Under the pieces are notes generated by a model. It saw only the letters and a list, made by a program, of their open reading frames with translations. It did no database searches and was not told where the DNA came from. Of a DNA stretch of 64,000 nt, positions 6,976 to 15,172 are shown piece after piece (position 1 is the first letter of the stretch; each line of letters starts with the position of its first letter). Position numbers and translations under genes: made by a program. This DNA is from Micromonospora luteifusca (GTDB taxonomy: Bacteria > Actinomycetota > Actinomycetes > Mycobacteriales > Micromonosporaceae), in the NCBI RefSeq assembly GCF_016907275.1, contig NZ_JAFBBP010000001.1, positions 5,260,001-5,324,000 on the forward strand, read 5' to 3'.

Positions 6976-9108
6976 GTGACGCAAGTCGAAGACGCTGCTG
7001 TGGCTCCAGCGCCAGCTGACCAGAGGAACGCCCCGAGCGCGGGTGCTCGACCTGGCGGCACCAGCCGGCCCGGACGGGGTCGCGGTCTGATCGGGCGGGT
7101 CAACGCCGCGGTGGCGGCGGCGCCCGTCGTGGTCACCGACGCGGCGGTGGTGAGCTTCGCCATCTGGACGCTGCTCTACCACCTCAACCTCGGCCTCGAC
7201 CTGCGCCCGTCCGTCGTCTTCCTCATCTGGGTCGTCCTGCAGCCGGTCGCCGCGTACGTGGCCTGGAGGCTGCGCCGTCGCGACCCCGTGGCGCGGCGTG
7301 CCGACGACGAGGCCGCGGCCGCGCCGACCGAGGCGCCCGTCGACCGCGCGTCGCTGCTGCGTCGTTACGCCCTGCCGGTGGGCGCCGCGGTCGGCGCGGC
7401 GCTGTTCGCCGCCCTCGGCAACGGGGCGCTGAGCTGGTGGCTGGCGGCCGGGCTCGGCCTGGTCTCGGTCGTCTCCGCCTGGCTTACCCTGGCCCGCCGC
7501 GGCGGCGCGGCCGACACGGTCGCCGCGCCGGCCGTCCAGGCGACCACGCCGGTGCAGGGGTACGTGGTCCTCGTCCTCTCCCTGGCCGCCGCCTACTTCG
7601 CCACACTGATCAGCCGGGTGTCGCTCGACGACGTCTTCTACGTCGGCAAGTCCGTCTGGGTCGCCGAGCGTGACAACATCCCGTTCCGGGACTTCCTGTT
7701 CACCGAGGGTGTCCTGCCGGGCGGTTCGGCGAACCCGCCGCTGCCCTCCTTCGAGGTGTTCGTCGGGGCGCTGGCCCGCGCCCTGCACGTGCACACGGCG
7801 TCGGTGTTGTGGTACCTCCTGCTGCCGGTCCTGGCCGTCTTCACGATCTTCGCGCTGTGGCGGCTCGTGTTGCGGTGGGCTCCGCGGCGCCCGCTGGTCG
7901 TGTTCGTCGTCGCGCTGGCCTACATCCTGCTCGTGGCGTACTACGCCGACGCGCTGAACACCTACCACCTGCCCCGGCTGACCCAGGGCAAGAGCGTCTT
8001 CGTCCACGCACTCATCCCACTCGCCTGGGTGTACCTCACCGACTACCTGGAGCACCGCTCCCGGCGTGCCCTGATCCTGCTCACGCTGCTCTCCGTGGCG
8101 GGTGTCGGCTACACCACCACCGCGGTCATCCTGCTGCCCCTGCTCGGCGCCGCGGTCGGCGTGGTGCTGCTCGCCACCCGGCGACCGCGGCAGGCCGTCC
8201 TGTGCTTCGCGGCCGCCTCGGTCTACCCGTTGCTGTCGGGTGCGCTCGTCCAGGTCCTGCGCGGTGGGGTGGAGGAGGCCGCCGCGACGTACTCACCGCT
8301 GCTGCCGCTGCGGACCATCTACGAGCTCACGCTCTGGCTCGGTATCCTCGGTGTCATCGGTGGGCTCGCCGTCTGGTGGTCGCCTCTCCTGCTCCGTCGC
8401 GGGGCGCCGCAGCAACTCGCCGCCGGCGCCGCGCTGGCGATCACGGTCCTGATGGTCCCCGGCCTGTTGAAGTTCGGCGGTGACCTCAGCGGTCTGACGG
8501 CGGTGCTCTGGCGGGTGCCGTGGATCCTGCCCGTGCCGGCGCTCGTCGGTGTTCTCGCGGTCATCCGCCTGCCCGGGCTGGCCCGGACGAGCCGGGTCCT
8601 CGCCTTCGCCCTCCCGGTGGTCCTGGTGTTCGCCTTCTACACCCAGGGCGAGCCGATGTGGAAGGGCGACGCGGTCCAGACGGAGCCGACCTGGCGGATG
8701 CCGGACAACCGCAAGGCCGCCTCCTTCTGGATCAAGAAGCTGGACCGCCCCGCCGGCCTGGTGCTCGCCCCGTCGTCGGTCATGCGGGCGCTGCCGCAGG
8801 TCACCTCGGAGGTCCGGGTGGTGCTGCCTCGCGACCTGTATCTCGTCGACTACGGCTCGGAGACGCCGTTCGCGCAGGACCGGCTGCTGCTCGCGAAGTT
8901 CGCCGACGGAGAATTCGTCTCCATCCCCGAGGTCGCCGCGGCCATGGGCAGGGTGGGCGTGGGCATGGTGTGTGCGTGGAAGGGCAACACGGCCGTCGCC
9001 GATGCCGCCCCCATCCTGGGACTGGAAGCCTTCGCATCGAGGAAGGCACCTGGCGCCATGGTCTGCTATCGCGCCGTCGCACCCGGCTCGACAACCGGGG
9101 GATCCTGA
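6976..9108 (+). CDS. Large multi-spanning membrane protein, GT-C glycosyltransferase-like
   Basis: This is a 710-residue protein with a charged, probably cytoplasmic N-terminus of about 50 residues. A dozen or so hydrophobic segments follow to about residue 560, then a soluble C-terminal domain of about 150 residues. After the third or fourth membrane segment comes SLDDVFYVGK, with Asp218-Asp219 in the extracytoplasmic loop. GT-C glycosyltransferases carry their catalytic acid in this position. Other family-specific motifs are not recognisable, so GT-C is a structural guess. The GTG at 6976 has an AAGGA ribosome site 6 nt upstream, and the longer in-frame extension overlaps the tetR stop and looks non-coding. 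The teichoic-acid context suggests it glycosylates the exported polymer outside the membrane using a lipid-phosphate sugar donor. Confidence 0.65.
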   Translation: MTQVEDAAVAPAPADQRNAPSAGARPGGTSRPGRGRGLIGRVNAAVAAAPVVVTDAAVVSFAIWTLLYHLNLGLDLRPSVVFLIWVVLQPVAAYVAWRLRRRDPVARRADDEAAAAPTEAPVDRASLLRRYALPVGAAVGAALFAALGNGALSWWLAAGLGLVSVVSAWLTLARRGGAADTVAAPAVQATTPVQGYVVLVLSLAAAYFATLISRVSLDDVFYVGKSVWVAERDNIPFRDFLFTEGVLPGGSANPPLPSFEVFVGALARALHVHTASVLWYLLLPVLAVFTIFALWRLVLRWAPRRPLVVFVVALAYILLVAYYADALNTYHLPRLTQGKSVFVHALIPLAWVYLTDYLEHRSRRALILLTLLSVAGVGYTTTAVILLPLLGAAVGVVLLATRRPRQAVLCFAAASVYPLLSGALVQVLRGGVEEAAATYSPLLPLRTIYELTLWLGILGVIGGLAVWWSPLLLRRGAPQQLAAGAALAITVLMVPGLLKFGGDLSGLTAVLWRVPWILPVPALVGVLAVIRLPGLARTSRVLAFALPVVLVFAFYTQGEPMWKGDAVQTEPTWRMPDNRKAASFWIKKLDRPAGLVLAPSSVMRALPQVTSEVRVVLPRDLYLVDYGSETPFAQDRLLLAKFADGEFVSIPEVAAAMGRVGVGMVCAWKGNTAVADAAPILGLEAFASRKAPGAMVCYRAVAPGSTTGGS

Positions 9109-9183
9109 GGCCAGTCGCAGCGGCGAGTTTTTGACCGGTTTGCGGCACGGATACCCGCTCGGTACCTTCGCGCATACTCACGT

Positions 9184-9196
9184 TAGGGTCGCAGTC
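9184..9196 (+). promoter_or_regulatory. -10 box positioned for a leaderless 8-codon leader ORF
   Basis: TAGGGT at 9184-9189 is followed by 7 nt and then ATG at 9197. The same spacing precedes several full-length genes in this window (25542, 28312, 59441, 62327), so transcription probably starts at or within a base of that ATG. Confidence 0.4.
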
Positions 9197-9223
9197 ATGT
9201 CCGTCAGCCTCCGGGTGGCGTGA
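9197..9223 (+). CDS. Possible 8-residue leader peptide (MSVSLRVA)
   Basis: A very short frame (ATG 9197, TGA 9221-9223) begins exactly where a leaderless transcript would start. It lies 95 nt upstream of the TTG start of the second teichoic-acid polymerase gene. A 12-bp hairpin (9232-9243 with 9260-9271, one mismatch) occupies the gap. The order leader peptide, hairpin, structural gene resembles attenuation or ribosome-stalling leaders. The peptide has no run of one amino acid that would suggest what it senses, and a chance ATG cannot be excluded. Confidence 0.3.
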   Translation: MSVSLRVA

Positions 9224-9231
9224 CGTGACGA

Positions 9232-9271
9232 GCGCCCACCAGGCGCTTCAGTCTCGGCTCCTGGTGTGCGC
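9232..9271 (+). promoter_or_regulatory. Hairpin in the 5' leader of the second polymerase gene
   Basis: Bases 9232-9243 pair with 9260-9271 (12 bp, one mismatch) around a 16-nt loop. The hairpin lies within the presumed untranslated leader, 48 nt before the TTG start. No T-run follows, so an intrinsic terminator is less likely than a structured leader or protein-binding element. Confidence 0.35.
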
Positions 9272-9318
9272 GAAGACCGAGCCCGGCCCGATACGGAAAT
9301 CGTAGGGAGCGAACTCGT

Positions 9319-11079
9319 TTGTTCGGCACGTTCTCAGGTCGCATCGGAGTGGCCGCCAGCGCCGCCCTGCTGGTGCTGGCCTACCTGGTCATGCTCGTCG
9401 CAGGTGCCTTCGGCTGGGTCGGCCTGTTCGCCGTCGCCGGGCTGGCAGCCATCCTCGGCGAGTTCGCCGCCGCCCGCTGGTCACCGCCGTCGCAAGTGCT
9501 GTTGGACAAGGTGGGCCTGCACTGGTCGTACCGGCAGTTGACCCGCGACCTCGCGGCCGTGTTGCTGGTCGTCGCGGAGGTGCGGCTCAGCGGCGGCGAA
9601 CTGACCCTGCTGTTGGTGCTGCCAGCCGCGGTGTGGGTCGTGTCGGTCTTCGCCGGGGCGCTCTCCATCATGATCGAGCGTCGTAACCCGCTGTCCGCCA
9701 TGGTGCGCAACATCGAGCTGGGCCCGCTGAACGCCGCACCCCAGCCGCCAGCCTGGGCGGCGGCGGTCGCCGGTGACCGGATGCCCCTGCTCAATCTGCT
9801 GCTGGTGCCGGCCGCCGTGGCCGCCGCGGTGCAGCATCACCCGACCCCGTTCTTCGTCGCCGCCGCGGTGGCGGTCGCGGCGACCGTTGTGGTGGGCGCC
9901 ATCCTCGCGCTGACCTGGCTGCGCGGCCGGGGCACGGGCGAGGGCCCTCTGCTGCCCGCCGTCCAACGTTGGTTGGACAGCTACCAGCCCGAGGTGGCGC
10001 TCTACTTCGCCGGCCCGGCCAAGGACGTCTACCAGGCCAACATGTGGCTCGCCCCGACCGAGGCGCTCCAGCAGCGCGCGGTGGTGCTGCTGCGGAGCCG
10101 GGACGCGTTCCTGGAACTGGCCGACACCCGGTTGCCGGTGATCTGCGTACCGACCGGGGTCGACTTCATGAACCTCGAGCTCGGCAGCATCCGGGCGGCG
10201 CTCTACTCGGCGAACGTCGGCGCGAACATCCACATGCTCCGCGAGCCGAGCACCAAGCACGTCTTCGTGGGGCACGGCGACAGCGACAAGCAGGCCAGCG
10301 TCAACCCTTACAGCAAGGTGTACGACGAGGTCTGGGTCGCCGGGCTGGCCGGCCGGGAGCGTTACGCCCGGGCCGGTGTGGGGGTGCTCGACCAGGACAT
10401 CGTCGAGATCGGTCGGCCGCAGCTCGCCGGGGTGCACACCTTCGGCGCCGAGTCGGTGGACCGGCCCTTCACCGTGCTCTACGCCCCCACCTGGGAGGGC
10501 TGGCTCGACGACGACCCGTACCACACCTCCCTGGTGCTGATGGGTGAGCGGATCGTCAAGGGAATGCTCGCCGCGAACCCCCGGCTGCGCCTGATCTACA
10601 AGCCCCACCCGCTCACCGGGTCGCGGTCCAGGGCGGCCAGGGCGGCACACGACCGGATCGTCGCGGCCATCCGCGCCGCCGGCGGCAACCCGAACGCGTC
10701 CTCCCTGGACGGCACCGCGCACCTGGTGGTCACCGGCCGTACGCCGGCGTTGTTCGACTGCTTCAACCAGACCGACCTGCTGATCAGCGACGTGTCCAGT
10801 GTGGTCTCGGACTTCGTGCAGAGCCAGCGCCCGTACGTGGTGGCCAACCCGGCCGGCCTGTCCGAGGACGACTTCCGCCGTGAGTACCCGACGGCTCGGG
10901 CGGCGTACCTGCTCTCCAAGGACTGCGGCGAGCTGGAGAAGATCGTGGCGGTGACCCGGGCCGGCGACGACCCGATGACCGAGGCCCGCCGGGAGTTGAA
11001 GACCTACCTGCTCGGTCCCGCCGACGCGAACCCGATGGACCGGTTCCAGGAGGAGATCGACCGGCTCTGCCGCCGCTGA
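9319..11079 (+). CDS. CDP-glycerol/ribitol glycerophosphotransferase family membrane protein (teichoic acid polymerase-like), copy 2
   Basis: This 586-residue protein has the same architecture as the one encoded at 947-2617. Roughly 200 residues of hydrophobic helices are followed by a Glyphos_transf-type domain with GHGDSDK (His319) and a late LLISDVSSVVSDF loop. The TTG at 9319 is taken as the start because an AGGGAG ribosome site lies 8 nt upstream and the first membrane helix begins a few codons later. Two such polymerases could act in sequence, with one priming and one elongating the chain, or could make different polymers. It is transcribed away from the tag genes, and a terminator hairpin follows it at 11127-11158. 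Substrate specificity is not visible. Confidence 0.83.
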   Translation: MFGTFSGRIGVAASAALLVLAYLVMLVAGAFGWVGLFAVAGLAAILGEFAAARWSPPSQVLLDKVGLHWSYRQLTRDLAAVLLVVAEVRLSGGELTLLLVLPAAVWVVSVFAGALSIMIERRNPLSAMVRNIELGPLNAAPQPPAWAAAVAGDRMPLLNLLLVPAAVAAAVQHHPTPFFVAAAVAVAATVVVGAILALTWLRGRGTGEGPLLPAVQRWLDSYQPEVALYFAGPAKDVYQANMWLAPTEALQQRAVVLLRSRDAFLELADTRLPVICVPTGVDFMNLELGSIRAALYSANVGANIHMLREPSTKHVFVGHGDSDKQASVNPYSKVYDEVWVAGLAGRERYARAGVGVLDQDIVEIGRPQLAGVHTFGAESVDRPFTVLYAPTWEGWLDDDPYHTSLVLMGERIVKGMLAANPRLRLIYKPHPLTGSRSRAARAAHDRIVAAIRAAGGNPNASSLDGTAHLVVTGRTPALFDCFNQTDLLISDVSSVVSDFVQSQRPYVVANPAGLSEDDFRREYPTARAAYLLSKDCGELEKIVAVTRAGDDPMTEARRELKTYLLGPADANPMDRFQEEIDRLCRR

Positions 11080-11126
11080 GCAGCCCGCGTACGGCGCTGC
11101 GCCCCCCGGCGCACGGATGGTGCTGC

Positions 11127-11158
11127 GCGCCCGGCCCGACACCTCTCGGGTCGGGCGC
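11127..11158. terminator. Hairpin terminator between convergent genes
   Basis: Bases 11127-11139 and 11146-11158 form a 13-bp stem with a single G-T wobble and a 6-nt loop. It lies between the stop of the polymerase gene (11079) and the stop of the convergent DUF952 gene (11166), so it can serve both directions. Confidence 0.7.
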
Positions 11159-11165
11159 GAACGTG

Positions 11166-11504
11166 TCAGCCCAGCAGGGCGGCCACCGCGTCGGCGGCCG
11201 GGGTGTCCGCCGGCAACGCCTGCGCCGCCACCACCGCCGTGACCGGCAGCGGGCCGTACACGTGCGGGAAGAGTTGCCCGCCACGCGACGGCTCCCAGCG
11301 CAGCGCGTCGCCCAGCCGCTCCTCCTCCACGCTGAGCAGGGTCAACCCGGTCGCCCCGGCGAAGTGCCGGCGGGCGGTCTCCACCACCTGGTCGGCACCG
11401 GAGAGGTGGATGAAACCGGACTCGTGGTCCACGGGTGCGCCGGCGAAAGCGCCGGCGGCGAGGGCAGCGTCCCATTCGGCGCTCGACAGCAGTTTGTAGA
11501 TCAC
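11166..11504 (-). CDS. DUF952 family protein
   Basis: This 112-residue protein begins MIYKLLSSAEWDAAL and contains the diagnostic FIHLS segment (residues about 31-35) and the PHVYGPL stretch near the C-terminus. Both are typical of DUF952, a small cytosolic fold of unknown function that is widespread in actinobacteria. It has no signal peptide or membrane segment. It is divergent from the small acidic gene at 11618 and convergent with the polymerase gene. No biochemical role can be assigned. Confidence 0.85.
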   Translation of the reverse strand: MIYKLLSSAEWDAALAAGAFAGAPVDHESGFIHLSGADQVVETARRHFAGATGLTLLSVEEERLGDALRWEPSRGGQLFPHVYGPLPVTAVVAAQALPADTPAADAVAALLG

Positions 11505-11617
11505 AGCGGCAGCCTACGGGGGTGCCGTCGGCGCGCTCGCCCGGTTTTCGCCGGTACCGCCGCGCTCGTCGCCCCGCGCCGGGCATGCTCAGGTCAAGGG
11601 CCGCGGAGGGATGGGCG

Positions 11618-11929
11618 ATGCAGAGCTACGACGACGACTGGACCGACAGCCAACGTGCGCTGTACGACGAGTGCTACCGGGCTGGCGGCGAGTGGGCCGA
11701 AGACCCGGACACGCCGTCCGATGACGTACAGCACGTGATCAACCTGGCCGAGGCAGACGATGACGCCTTCCAGGACGCGGAGATCGACTACCCGCCCCTG
11801 GTCGACGCGGTCACCCAGGCCAGTGGGGTCAATGTCACGAGTGTGCCGGCCAGCCACGAGGACCCGGGTTTCCGCGGCTTCACCGACGGCGTCCGGGACG
11901 CCACCGCCGACGACACCTTCGGCCTGTAA
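11618..11929 (+). CDS. Small acidic hypothetical protein
   Basis: This is a 103-residue, strongly acidic protein rich in Asp and Glu (MQSYDDDWTDSQRALYDECY...). The ATG at 11618 is chosen because a GGAGGG ribosome site ends 7 nt before it. A longer in-frame extension upstream would run through the promoter region of the divergent gene. No membrane segment or known motif is visible. Its third-position GC preference looks coding. It precedes the two-component genes by 86 bp and may or may not share their transcript. Confidence 0.7.
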   Translation: MQSYDDDWTDSQRALYDECYRAGGEWAEDPDTPSDDVQHVINLAEADDDAFQDAEIDYPPLVDAVTQASGVNVTSVPASHEDPGFRGFTDGVRDATADDTFGL

Positions 11930-12015
11930 CCGGCCCGTCCCGGTAAGGGGACTCCCGCTTCACGCACGCTTCTGCCACCATTCGCAGAACGGCGCTGCGA
12001 CGGACGGGGGCACGG

Positions 12016-12672
12016 GTGCGGATCCTGCTGGTGGAGGACGACCGCCGGGTGGCCGCTGCGCTCTCTTCCGCCCTGACCCGCCGTGGGTACGAGGTCGAGC
12101 ACGCGGCCACCGTCGCCGCCGCACTCTGCGCTGCCCCGTGCGACCTGGTGCTGCTCGACCTGACCCTGCCTGACGGCGACGGCACCGATCTGTGCCGGGA
12201 ACTGCGGCGGCGTAGCAGCCACCTCGGCATCATCGCGGTGACCGCGCGGGGCGAGGAACGCGATCGGGTGTTGGGCCTGCGCCTCGGCGCGGACGACTAC
12301 GTCGTCAAGCCGTTCTCGATGGTGGAGTTGCAGGCCCGGATCGAGGCGGTACTGCGCCGGGCCACGAACGCCGCACCGGAGCGACACCTCATCGAGGCCG
12401 GGTCGGTGCACATCGACGTGCCCGCCCGGACGGTGACCGTGGACGGCCGCGCTGTCACGTTGACCCGCAAGGAGTTCGACGTGCTGCTCTCGCTGGCCCG
12501 CCAGCCCGGGGTGGCGGTGCCCCGCGACCGCATCCTGCTCGACGCCTGGGGCACCACCTGGGCCGACCGGCACACGGTCGAGGTGCACGTCGGGTCGCTG
12601 CGCGGCAAGCTCGGCGACGCCCGCCTGGTGGAGACCGTCCGCGGCGTCGGCTACCGGCTGCGTCATGCGTGA
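12016..12672 (+). CDS. OmpR/PhoB-family response regulator
   Basis: This 218-residue regulator has a receiver domain with acidic residues Asp8/Asp9, phosphoacceptor Asp48 (LLDLTLP), switch Thr76 and Lys98 (VVKPF). A winged-helix OmpR DNA-binding domain spans about residues 125-217, ending VETVRGVGYRL. It is encoded 9 nt upstream of the histidine kinase gene and is almost certainly its partner. Such pairs next to TAXI solute receptors are frequently annotated as TctD/TctE-type tricarboxylate-uptake regulators. Here a TAXI lipoprotein gene converges on the kinase gene, so a role in sensing a small carboxylate-like ligand is a reasonable inference. Confidence 0.93.
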   Translation: MRILLVEDDRRVAAALSSALTRRGYEVEHAATVAAALCAAPCDLVLLDLTLPDGDGTDLCRELRRRSSHLGIIAVTARGEERDRVLGLRLGADDYVVKPFSMVELQARIEAVLRRATNAAPERHLIEAGSVHIDVPARTVTVDGRAVTLTRKEFDVLLSLARQPGVAVPRDRILLDAWGTTWADRHTVEVHVGSLRGKLGDARLVETVRGVGYRLRHA

Positions 12673-12681
12673 GGGGCTGAC

Positions 12682-14118
12682 ATGCGTCGGCGCCTGGTGA
12701 TCAGCTACCTGCTGCTGATGGTGCTCGTCCTCATCGCGTTGGAGACACCGCTGGCGGCCACCATGGCCAGCCGCGAAACCGAACAGGTCCGTGCGGACCG
12801 GCTCGCCGACGCCACCCGGTTCGCCTCGCTGGCCGGGCCGGCGCTACGCGACGGTGGGCCGGGCCCGATCGAGTCGGAGCTGACCAGCTACGACAATCTC
12901 TACGGGATCGGCGCCGCGATCGTCGACCGGGATCGGAGCACCCCGGTCGCGTCGCCGCGGTGGCAGCCAGGCCCGGTGACCGCATCGGTTCTGGACATCG
13001 CGTTGTCCGGGCAGCAGACCAGCGCCCCCGAGTCGATCTGGCCGTGGACGAACGGCCCGGTGGTCGTGGCGGTGCCGATCAGCGACGGTGGTGAGGTGCT
13101 CGGCGCGGTGGTGATCGTGACCCCTTCCGACCCGATCCGCCGGGTGGTCACCGCGTGGTGGCTGCTGCTCGCCCTCGCCGGTCTGCTCGCCGTGCTCGCC
13201 TGCGTGCTCACCGCGTTCGGGCTGGCCGGTTGGGTGTTGCGCCCGGTCACCGAGCTGGACGCGGTCACCCACGAGATCGCCGAGGGCGACCGGGGCGCCC
13301 GGGTGCAACACAGCCTGGGCCCGCCGGAGTTACGTCGCCTCGCGGCCAGCTTCAACCACATGGCGGACGTGGTCTCCGACGTGATGGACCGGCAGCGCGC
13401 CTTCGTCGCGCATGCCAGCCACCAGCTGCGTAATCCGCTCACCGCGCTACGGCTGCGGGTGGAGGAGTTGGGCCCCAGCCTCACCGACCCGGACGGCCGA
13501 TCCGAGCACCAGTTGGCGTTGGAGGAGACCGACCGGCTCGCGTTGGTGCTCGACGCGCTGCTCACGCTCGCCCGGGCCGAACGGGAGGAGAACGAGCGGG
13601 TCACCGTGGACGCCACCGCGGTGGCCGCGTCCCGGGTGGCCGCGTGGGCGCCGCTGGCCCGGCACCGTTCGGTCGCGCTGCGGCTGGCCACGACCGACGC
13701 CCCGGCGTACGCACAGACTGTGCCGACCGCCGTCGACCAGGCGCTGGACGCGTTGATCGACAACGCGGTGAAGTTCAGTGGGGCCGGTGGGGCGGTCACG
13801 GTGACCGTGGCCCGCCGCGACAACGGGGTGACCCTGGAAGTGCGCGACTCCGGCCCGGGCATGACCGAGAGTCAGCTCGGCCAGGCGACCGAACGGTTCT
13901 GGCGGGCGCCGGACGCGCAGAACGTCGACGGCGCGGGGCTCGGCCTGACCATCGCCGCCGTGCTGGTGGACGCGTCCGACGGGCGGCTCACCATGCGCCC
14001 GGGGGAGTCGCGCGGACTGATCGCCGCCCTGTGGTTTCCCGCGCCGGAGCTCGACCCCTCGGTGGAGCCCGTGGACGACGAACTGCCGGCCGATCTACTG
14101 CCCACGTCGGCGCGTTAA
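12682..14118 (+). CDS. Membrane sensor histidine kinase
   Basis: This is a 478-residue kinase. Transmembrane helix 1 is at about 7-27, an extracytoplasmic sensor region of about 130 residues follows, helix 2 is at about 157-185, and HAMP at about 186-238. The H-box is FVAHASHQLRNPLTALR with phosphoacceptor His247. The HATPase domain has the N-box (LIDNAVKF), G1 (DSGPGM) and G2 (GAGLGL). The small periplasmic-type domain resembles those of TctE-like kinases that contact a ligand-loaded binding protein. It forms a pair with the response regulator gene just upstream. Its 3' end is 10 bp from the convergent TAXI lipoprotein gene, which is a good candidate for the ligand-delivering partner. Confidence 0.92.
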   Translation: MRRRLVISYLLLMVLVLIALETPLAATMASRETEQVRADRLADATRFASLAGPALRDGGPGPIESELTSYDNLYGIGAAIVDRDRSTPVASPRWQPGPVTASVLDIALSGQQTSAPESIWPWTNGPVVVAVPISDGGEVLGAVVIVTPSDPIRRVVTAWWLLLALAGLLAVLACVLTAFGLAGWVLRPVTELDAVTHEIAEGDRGARVQHSLGPPELRRLAASFNHMADVVSDVMDRQRAFVAHASHQLRNPLTALRLRVEELGPSLTDPDGRSEHQLALEETDRLALVLDALLTLARAEREENERVTVDATAVAASRVAAWAPLARHRSVALRLATTDAPAYAQTVPTAVDQALDALIDNAVKFSGAGGAVTVTVARRDNGVTLEVRDSGPGMTESQLGQATERFWRAPDAQNVDGAGLGLTIAAVLVDASDGRLTMRPGESRGLIAALWFPAPELDPSVEPVDDELPADLLPTSAR

Positions 14119-14128
14119 CGCCCGGCCG

Positions 14129-15091
14129 TCAGGGTTTTGCCGCGCGGTACCAGGCGGCGGCCCCGGGGTGCAGCGACAGCGGCGTGGTCGCGATCGCCGA
14201 GCGAGGGCTCATCCGCCCCGCCGCGGGATGTGCGACGGCCAGCTCGGCTCGGCGCTCCATCAGCAGCCGGGTCACCTCCCGGACCAACTGCTCCGGCAGG
14301 TTGGCCCGGACGATCAGGTAGTTCGGGTCGGCCACCGTGGTCACCGCGTCCACCCCGTACACCGAGCGCGGGATGTCCCGGGAGACGTAGACCTGGCCGT
14401 AGCGGGAGCGCAGCGGCTCGGTCCATTCGCTGAGGTCCACGATCCGGGTGGCGCTGCGCCAGGCCAACTCCGTGATGCCCCGCACCGGCAGGCCACCGGA
14501 GAAGAAGAACGCGTCGATCCGCCCGGAACGCAGCGCGGCCACCGAGTCGTCCAGCCCGAGCCGCTCACGACGCACCCCGTCGCCGCCGAGGTTGGCGACC
14601 TCCAGCAGCCGGCTCGCGGTGATCTCGGTGCCCGATCCGGGGGCGCCGATGGAGACCCGCCGGCCCCGCAGGTCGGCGACCGTCCGGATCGGACCGCCGC
14701 CCGTGGTGACCAGGTGCAGCTGATCGTCGTACACCCGGGCGATAGCCTCCACCGACGAACTTTCCGCCGTGGTGGTGGGCAGCACGTCGGCCTGGGTGAA
14801 GCCCAGCTCTGCCCCACCGGACTCGATCAGTCGGACGTTCTCCGCGGAGGCGGCGGTGATCACCACGCTGGCCCTGACGTCGGGCAGTTCCCGGTTGAGG
14901 ATGGCCGCCAGGGACTGTCCGAACGCGTAGTAGACGGCGGTGGGGCTGCCGGTGGCGATCCGGATCGACGTCGGCTCGGTCGGGGCGTCCCGGCAGCCGG
15001 CGGTGCTCAGGGTCGCGGTCAGCAGCACCGCCAACAGGACTGCCGTCGCCGGGCGGTGGCGGCCCGGTCGGCTGGACGAGGTACGACTCAC
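14129..15091 (-). CDS. TAXI-family solute-binding lipoprotein
   Basis: This 320-residue protein starts at the GTG giving VSRTSSSRPGR. A hydrophobic signal and a lipobox LSTAGC (Cys about residue 32) follow, so it is predicted to be lipid-anchored outside the membrane. The mature part contains the TAXI-TRAP hallmarks IRIATGSPTAVYYAFG, AELGFTQADV and RRVSIGAPGSGTE. TAXI proteins normally deliver substrate (for example glutamate or tricarboxylates) to a fused DctQM membrane subunit, but no TRAP membrane gene is present nearby. A longer start at 15169 is possible, but it would put more than 20 extra residues before the signal. Convergence with a two-component system suggests a sensing rather than transport role. 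Confidence 0.85.
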   Translation of the reverse strand: MSRTSSSRPGRHRPATAVLLAVLLTATLSTAGCRDAPTEPTSIRIATGSPTAVYYAFGQSLAAILNRELPDVRASVVITAASAENVRLIESGGAELGFTQADVLPTTTAESSSVEAIARVYDDQLHLVTTGGGPIRTVADLRGRRVSIGAPGSGTEITASRLLEVANLGGDGVRRERLGLDDSVAALRSGRIDAFFFSGGLPVRGITELAWRSATRIVDLSEWTEPLRSRYGQVYVSRDIPRSVYGVDAVTTVADPNYLIVRANLPEQLVREVTRLLMERRAELAVAHPAAGRMSPRSAIATTPLSLHPGAAAWYRAAKP

Positions 15092-15172
15092 GCGGTGCAC
15101 TGTGCGCTGTCCGACCGGCGCGCGCAAGCTCCTTGGCGGTGGGGTGCCGGGTGCGTGCGGCTTGAGCACCGA

